DNA from: Gammaproteobacteria bacterium | GTDB taxonomy: Bacteria > Pseudomonadota > Gammaproteobacteria > Granulosicoccales > Granulosicoccaceae | Length of the DNA: 64,000 nucleotides | Assembly (NCBI GenBank): GCA_002746645.1 | Contig: PDPU01000039.1 | Location: 1 to 64,000, forward strand | Direction of reading: 5' to 3' | Part shown: positions 60,531 through 64,000 of the stretch, in pieces | Layout of the letters: each line of letters begins with the position of its first letter | How positions within the stretch are numbered: the stretch's first letter is position 1 | The notes under the pieces: generated by a model | What the model was told of the DNA's origin: nothing | The model's database searches: none | Seen by the model: the letters and a program-made list of their open reading frames with translations, nothing else | Program-made: the position numbers and the translations under genes

Positions 60531-60631
60531 CAACTGCCCGAGCAGTTCAAGGGCATCACAACTGCCCGAGCATGTCGAGGCAATGCAACTACCGGAACAT
60601 GTCGAGGCAATGCAACGGCCGGAGCATCATG
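60531..60631. repeat. 27/28-bp tandem repeat, 3.7 units
   Basis: Units at 60531-60558, 60559-60585, 60586-60612, then partial from 60613; consensus caactgcccgagcatgtcgaggcaatg. Confidence 0.9.
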
Positions 60632-60992
60632 CGCCGCGCCTGGGCGACCGTGCCCGCAGCGGCACCCCGTCGAACTCGATTCCCTCCCAGCCTGTCTTCA
60701 TGAACTGACGAATGTTGGGGTGACTGTCACCATCGGGGTTCTTCAGCACATCGGCACGGTAGAAGGCACCGAACAGCGCAAGCGTCTGCTCACGACCGAG
60801 TTCGTGCAGACGCGCGAAGGCGAACAGCCTGCAGGCGCCATTGTTCTGCCCGGCCTCGTTGAAAAGGTCGCCGTTCCTGAAGGCCGTGGGCACGAATGCG
60901 TAGTGCCGGTTGATCAGCGCCACCACGTCGGGAAACTCGATGTCACCCGGCCGGTGTTCGATACGGTTGAGCAGCAGTTCGATGTCGATCAT
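60627..60992 (-). CDS. HopJ-family protein
   Basis: EFPDVVALINRHYAFVPTAFRNGDLFNEAGQNNGACRLFAFARLHELGREQTLALFGAFYRADVLKNPDGDSHPNIRQFMKTGWEGIEFDGVPL. Confidence 0.92.
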   Translation of the reverse strand: MIDIELLLNRIEHRPGDIEFPDVVALINRHYAFVPTAFRNGDLFNEAGQNNGACRLFAFARLHELGREQTLALFGAFYRADVLKNPDGDSHPNIRQFMKTGWEGIEFDGVPLRARSPRRGA

Positions 60993-61060
60993 GGTGGCGA
61001 ACCTCCGGCCAGTCGCGGCCACTCGGATCCCGAAACGATCGGCAAGGCACTGCTCATCGG

Positions 61061-63457
61061 TCAGACGCGATCGAGATCGATCGGCTTCGAACTCACGCTT
61101 TCGCTGGCGCGCCGCGAGATGGCCGAGAGATCACACTGCTCGTCGTTCTCGGCATCAATGGCATCGGCCGCGGCGATGGCCGCGAGGTTGACGATGCCGC
61201 GCACGGTGGTGGACTCGGTAGTGACATGCGCGGCGCATTTCAGTCCCATGAGGATCGGCCCCACGGGCAAGGCATCGGCCATGACCTTGACCATGTTGTA
61301 GGTGATGTTGGCCGCATCGAGGTTGGGCATGATCATGAGGTTGGCCTCACCCTCGAAGGCCGCATGCGGAAAGATCCTCGAGCGGGTTTCCTCGGAGAGC
61401 GCCGCATCGGCGTGCATCTCGCCTTCGACCAGCAGATCCGGAGATTCCTCGACGATGATCTCGCGCGCGCGCCGCATCTTCATGGCGGAAGGATTGTTGC
61501 GGCTGCCGAAGTTCGAGTGCGAAAGCAGCGCCACGCGTGGCTCGATGCCGAAACGGCGTACCTGGCGCGCCGCCATCAAGGCCGTTTCGGCCACCTCTTC
61601 GGCCGTGGGATCGAGCGAGACATGCGTATCGGCAAGAAAGTAGTTGCCCTTCTCCGAGATCATGAGCATGAGCGCGGAAATGTCGCTGACGTCATCGCGC
61701 ACGCCGATGATGTTGCAGAGGTAACGAATGTGGCGGGCGAAGGCGCCCTGAGTGCCGCAGACGAGGGCATCGGCATCGCCATGCAGCACCATGACGGCAG
61801 CGAAGGCAGTGTGCCGCGTGCGAATGACGTTGGCGGCGTATTCGGGCGAGACGCCCGAGCGTTCGTTGAGACGGTGGAAGGTGTCGATGTATTCGGCGTG
61901 CAGCGTATCGTCGGAAGGGTCGACGATATCGAAACCCTCACCGATGGTGAGCCTCAGACCGAGTTCGTTAATGGTCGACTCGATGACCTCGGGGCGCCCG
62001 AGCAGAATCGGGCGACAGATGCCGTCGTCGACGAGGATCTGCGTGGCGTTGAGCACCCGTTTCGATTCGCCTTCGGCAAGCACCACGCGTTTGACGTCGG
62101 ACTGGGCACGCTCGAACACGGGCTTCATCACGAGTCCCGTGCGGAACACGAAGCTGCGCAGCTGCCGCTTGTACTGCTCGAAATCCTGCATCGGCCGCGT
62201 TGCCACACCACTGTCCATGGCGGCCTTCGCCACGCGCATCGGCACTTCGATCATCAGGCGCGGATCGAAGGGTTTCGGAATCAGGTACTCGCGCCCGAAG
62301 CGCAGCGACTCGCCACCGTAGGCCTTCGAGACTTCGTCACCGGCCTCGCGCATCGCCAGATCGGCAATGGCTTCCACGGCCGCTGCCTGCATCTCGCCGT
62401 TGATTTCGGTAGCGCCGACATCGAGCGCCCCCCGAAACAGGAAGGGAAAGCAGAGCACGTTGTTGACCTGATTCGGATAATCGGAGCGGCCGGTGGCGGT
62501 GATGGCATCGTCGCGCACCGAGTGCACGATGTCCGGGCTGATCTCGGGGTCGGGGTTGGCGAGCGCCAGCACGAAGGGATTCGCGCCCATGCGCTTCACC
62601 TGCTCGCCCGAGATGGTGCCCGGGCCGGAGAGCCCGAGGAACACGTCGGCACCCTCGATCACGTCATCCAGCGTGGTCGCGTCGGTGTCGACGGCGAAGG
62701 CTTCCTTGTAGGGATCCATGCCTTCCCTGCGTCCCTTGCGAATCACCCCGCGGCTGTCGAGCACGCGAATGTTCTCTTTCCTGAGCCCCATGAACACCAG
62801 CAGGTTCAGACAGGCAAGCGCCGCCGCACCCGCGCCACTCGCGACGAGACGCACCTCCTCGATGCGCTTGTTGGCGACGCGCAGCCCGTTCCTGATGGCC
62901 GCCGCCACCACGATGGCGGTGCCGTGCTGGTCATCGTGGAACACGGGAATGTTCATGCGCTCCCGCAGGCGCTTCTCGATCTCGAAGCACTGCGGCGCCT
63001 TGATGTCTTCGAGGTTGATGCCGCCGAAGGTAGGTTCGAGACAGGCCACGGCATCACAGAACCGGTCGATGTCGGTGCAGTCGAGTTCGAGGTCGAAGAC
63101 GTCGACATCGGCGAATTTCTTGAACAGCACGGCCTTGCCTTCCATGACCGGCTTCGAGGCCAGCGCGCCGATGTTGCCGAGCCCGAGCACGGCGGTGCCG
63201 TTGGAAACGACGGCCACGAGATTGCTGCGCGCAGTGACGTTCGCGGCCTCGAGAGGATCAGCCTCGATGGCGCGGCAGGCGGCCGCCACACCCGGCGAGT
63301 AGGCGAGCGCCAGGTCGCGCTGGTTCACCATGCGCTTGGTGGCGGTAATGGAGAGCTTTCCCGGCTTCGGGTAACGGTGGTAGATCAGCGCCGCTTCGTC
63401 GAGTGACAGTTCGGCGTCACTCTTGCCCCTGTCCTCTGCACTGGTGTCGTTGCTCAT
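61061..63457 (-). CDS. maeB: NADP-dependent malic enzyme (malic enzyme + phosphotransacetylase-like domain)
   Basis: [48 protein letters not shown]...[21 protein letters not shown]-terminal PTA-like domain. Confidence 0.96.
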   Translation of the reverse strand: MSNDTSAEDRGKSDAELSLDEAALIYHRYPKPGKLSITATKRMVNQRDLALAYSPGVAAACRAIEADPLEAANVTARSNLVAVVSNGTAVLGLGNIGALASKPVMEGKAVLFKKFADVDVFDLELDCTDIDRFCDAVACLEPTFGGINLEDIKAPQCFEIEKRLRERMNIPVFHDDQHGTAIVVAAAIRNGLRVANKRIEEVRLVASGAGAAALACLNLLVFMGLRKENIRVLDSRGVIRKGRREGMDPYKEAFAVDTDATTLDDVIEGADVFLGLSGPGTISGEQVKRMGANPFVLALANPDPEISPDIVHSVRDDAITATGRSDYPNQVNNVLCFPFLFRGALDVGATEINGEMQAAAVEAIADLAMREAGDEVSKAYGGESLRFGREYLIPKPFDPRLMIEVPMRVAKAAMDSGVATRPMQDFEQYKRQLRSFVFRTGLVMKPVFERAQSDVKRVVLAEGESKRVLNATQILVDDGICRPILLGRPEVIESTINELGLRLTIGEGFDIVDPSDDTLHAEYIDTFHRLNERSGVSPEYAANVIRTRHTAFAAVMVLHGDADALVCGTQGAFARHIRYLCNIIGVRDDVSDISALMLMISEKGNYFLADTHVSLDPTAEEVAETALMAARQVRRFGIEPRVALLSHSNFGSRNNPSAMKMRRAREIIVEESPDLLVEGEMHADAALSEETRSRIFPHAAFEGEANLMIMPNLDAANITYNMVKVMADALPVGPILMGLKCAAHVTTESTTVRGIVNLAAIAAADAIDAENDEQCDLSAISRRASESVSSKPIDLDRV

Positions 63458-63528
63458 GTGGCGGCTGTCTCCTGCTCGCTGACGTGACGCGGCCGACCTC
63501 GACAACCGGGGCCGGCCACGGAAAGAAC

Positions 63529-64000
63529 TCAATTATGCGGTGAAAGCAGTCCGTCGGCCACCGCCCGGTTGAAGGCACTGCAGACGGCCATCAACGACGC
63601 GCTGGTGATGTTGCTGTTGAGCGCCGCACCGTAGCGCGTTTCACCCTTGCCGAGCTGGATCTCGACATAGCAGGCGGACTGCGCATCCTGCCCCACGCCG
63701 GTGGCGTGCTGGTGATAGTCGATCACGCGCATGGCCACCCCGAATTCCCGGCAGAGTGCGTCGATGAAGGCATCGATCGGTCCGTTGCCATGACCGTGGA
63801 TTTCCCGGACCGCCCCTTCGAAGAGCACCTCGGCAGTCAGTTCGCGGTGTGATTCGTCGGCCTGATCCTCACGGGTGGTGTGGCGCTGGAACACGAGCGG
63901 CGCATCGACATCGAGGTAGGTCCGGTCGAAGAGTTCGCGGATCATCCCGGAATTGACTTCCTTGCCGGTTTTCTCGCTGGTGCGCTGTACCACCTGGCTG
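63529..64000 (-). CDS. leuA: 2-isopropylmalate synthase, C-terminal part (truncated by window edge)
   Basis: VQRTSEKTGKEVNSGMIRELFDRTYLDVDAPLVFQRHTTRE...HGHGNGPIDAFIDALC, LeuA regulatory domain; 5' end outside the window. Confidence 0.92.
   Translation of the reverse strand, partial: SQVVQRTSEKTGKEVNSGMIRELFDRTYLDVDAPLVFQRHTTREDQADESHRELTAEVLFEGAVREIHGHGNGPIDAFIDALCREFGVAMRVIDYHQHATGVGQDAQSACYVEIQLGKGETRYGAALNSNITSASLMAVCSAFNRAVADGLLSPHN

Noticed and set aside
60627-60992. HopJ as a type III secretion effector
   Set aside because: HopJ-family proteins are widespread in non-pathogenic bacteria; no secretion-system genes were seen nearby.
61226-63406. 726-aa plus-strand ORF antisense to maeB
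   Set aside because: Mirror ORF of a well-supported housekeeping gene; composition typical of antisense translation.

Overview
64-kb window of a high-GC, gammaproteobacterial-type chromosome (inferred from gene content only). Housekeeping blocks are trpEGDC with a neighbouring crp/vfr-type regulator, purK-purE divergent from purC, tkt-gap-pgk-fba, rpoD with tRNA-Ile2(CAT), maeB and leuA (truncated at the window edge). The main accessory region is an ABC-transporter-dependent (KpsMTED/CS-type) capsule locus on the minus strand, about 8.2-31.3 kb. It contains a WbsX-GT4-GT2 fusion glycosyltransferase, UXS, RmlA, a sulfotransferase-like protein, an unknown tail-anchored protein, and a giant secreted Hydin/propeller/TSP3/CBM-like/Kelch protein split by a 4-bp GTTG duplication beside an 11-copy 9-bp repeat. 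A second glycan island (GT61, sulfotransferase-like, CBM-like secreted protein with a GlyGly-CTERM-like tail, GT2) follows the tRNA. A third region carries an MttB-family methyltransferase, a betaine-homocysteine methyltransferase and a GlxA-type regulator. No CRISPR array, rRNA, transposase or phage gene was recognised. The strongest unusual signals are: (1) a GspE/PilB-like ORF that has lost its ATPase motifs but kept its CxxC pairs; (2) several decaying tandem arrays located at or near gene ends, two of them graded; (3) a pair of 16-bp palindromes exactly 63 bp apart upstream of the capsule sulfotransferase gene; (4) a frameshifting deletion of about 37 nt in gap; (5) the giant frameshifted repeat protein inside the kps operon.
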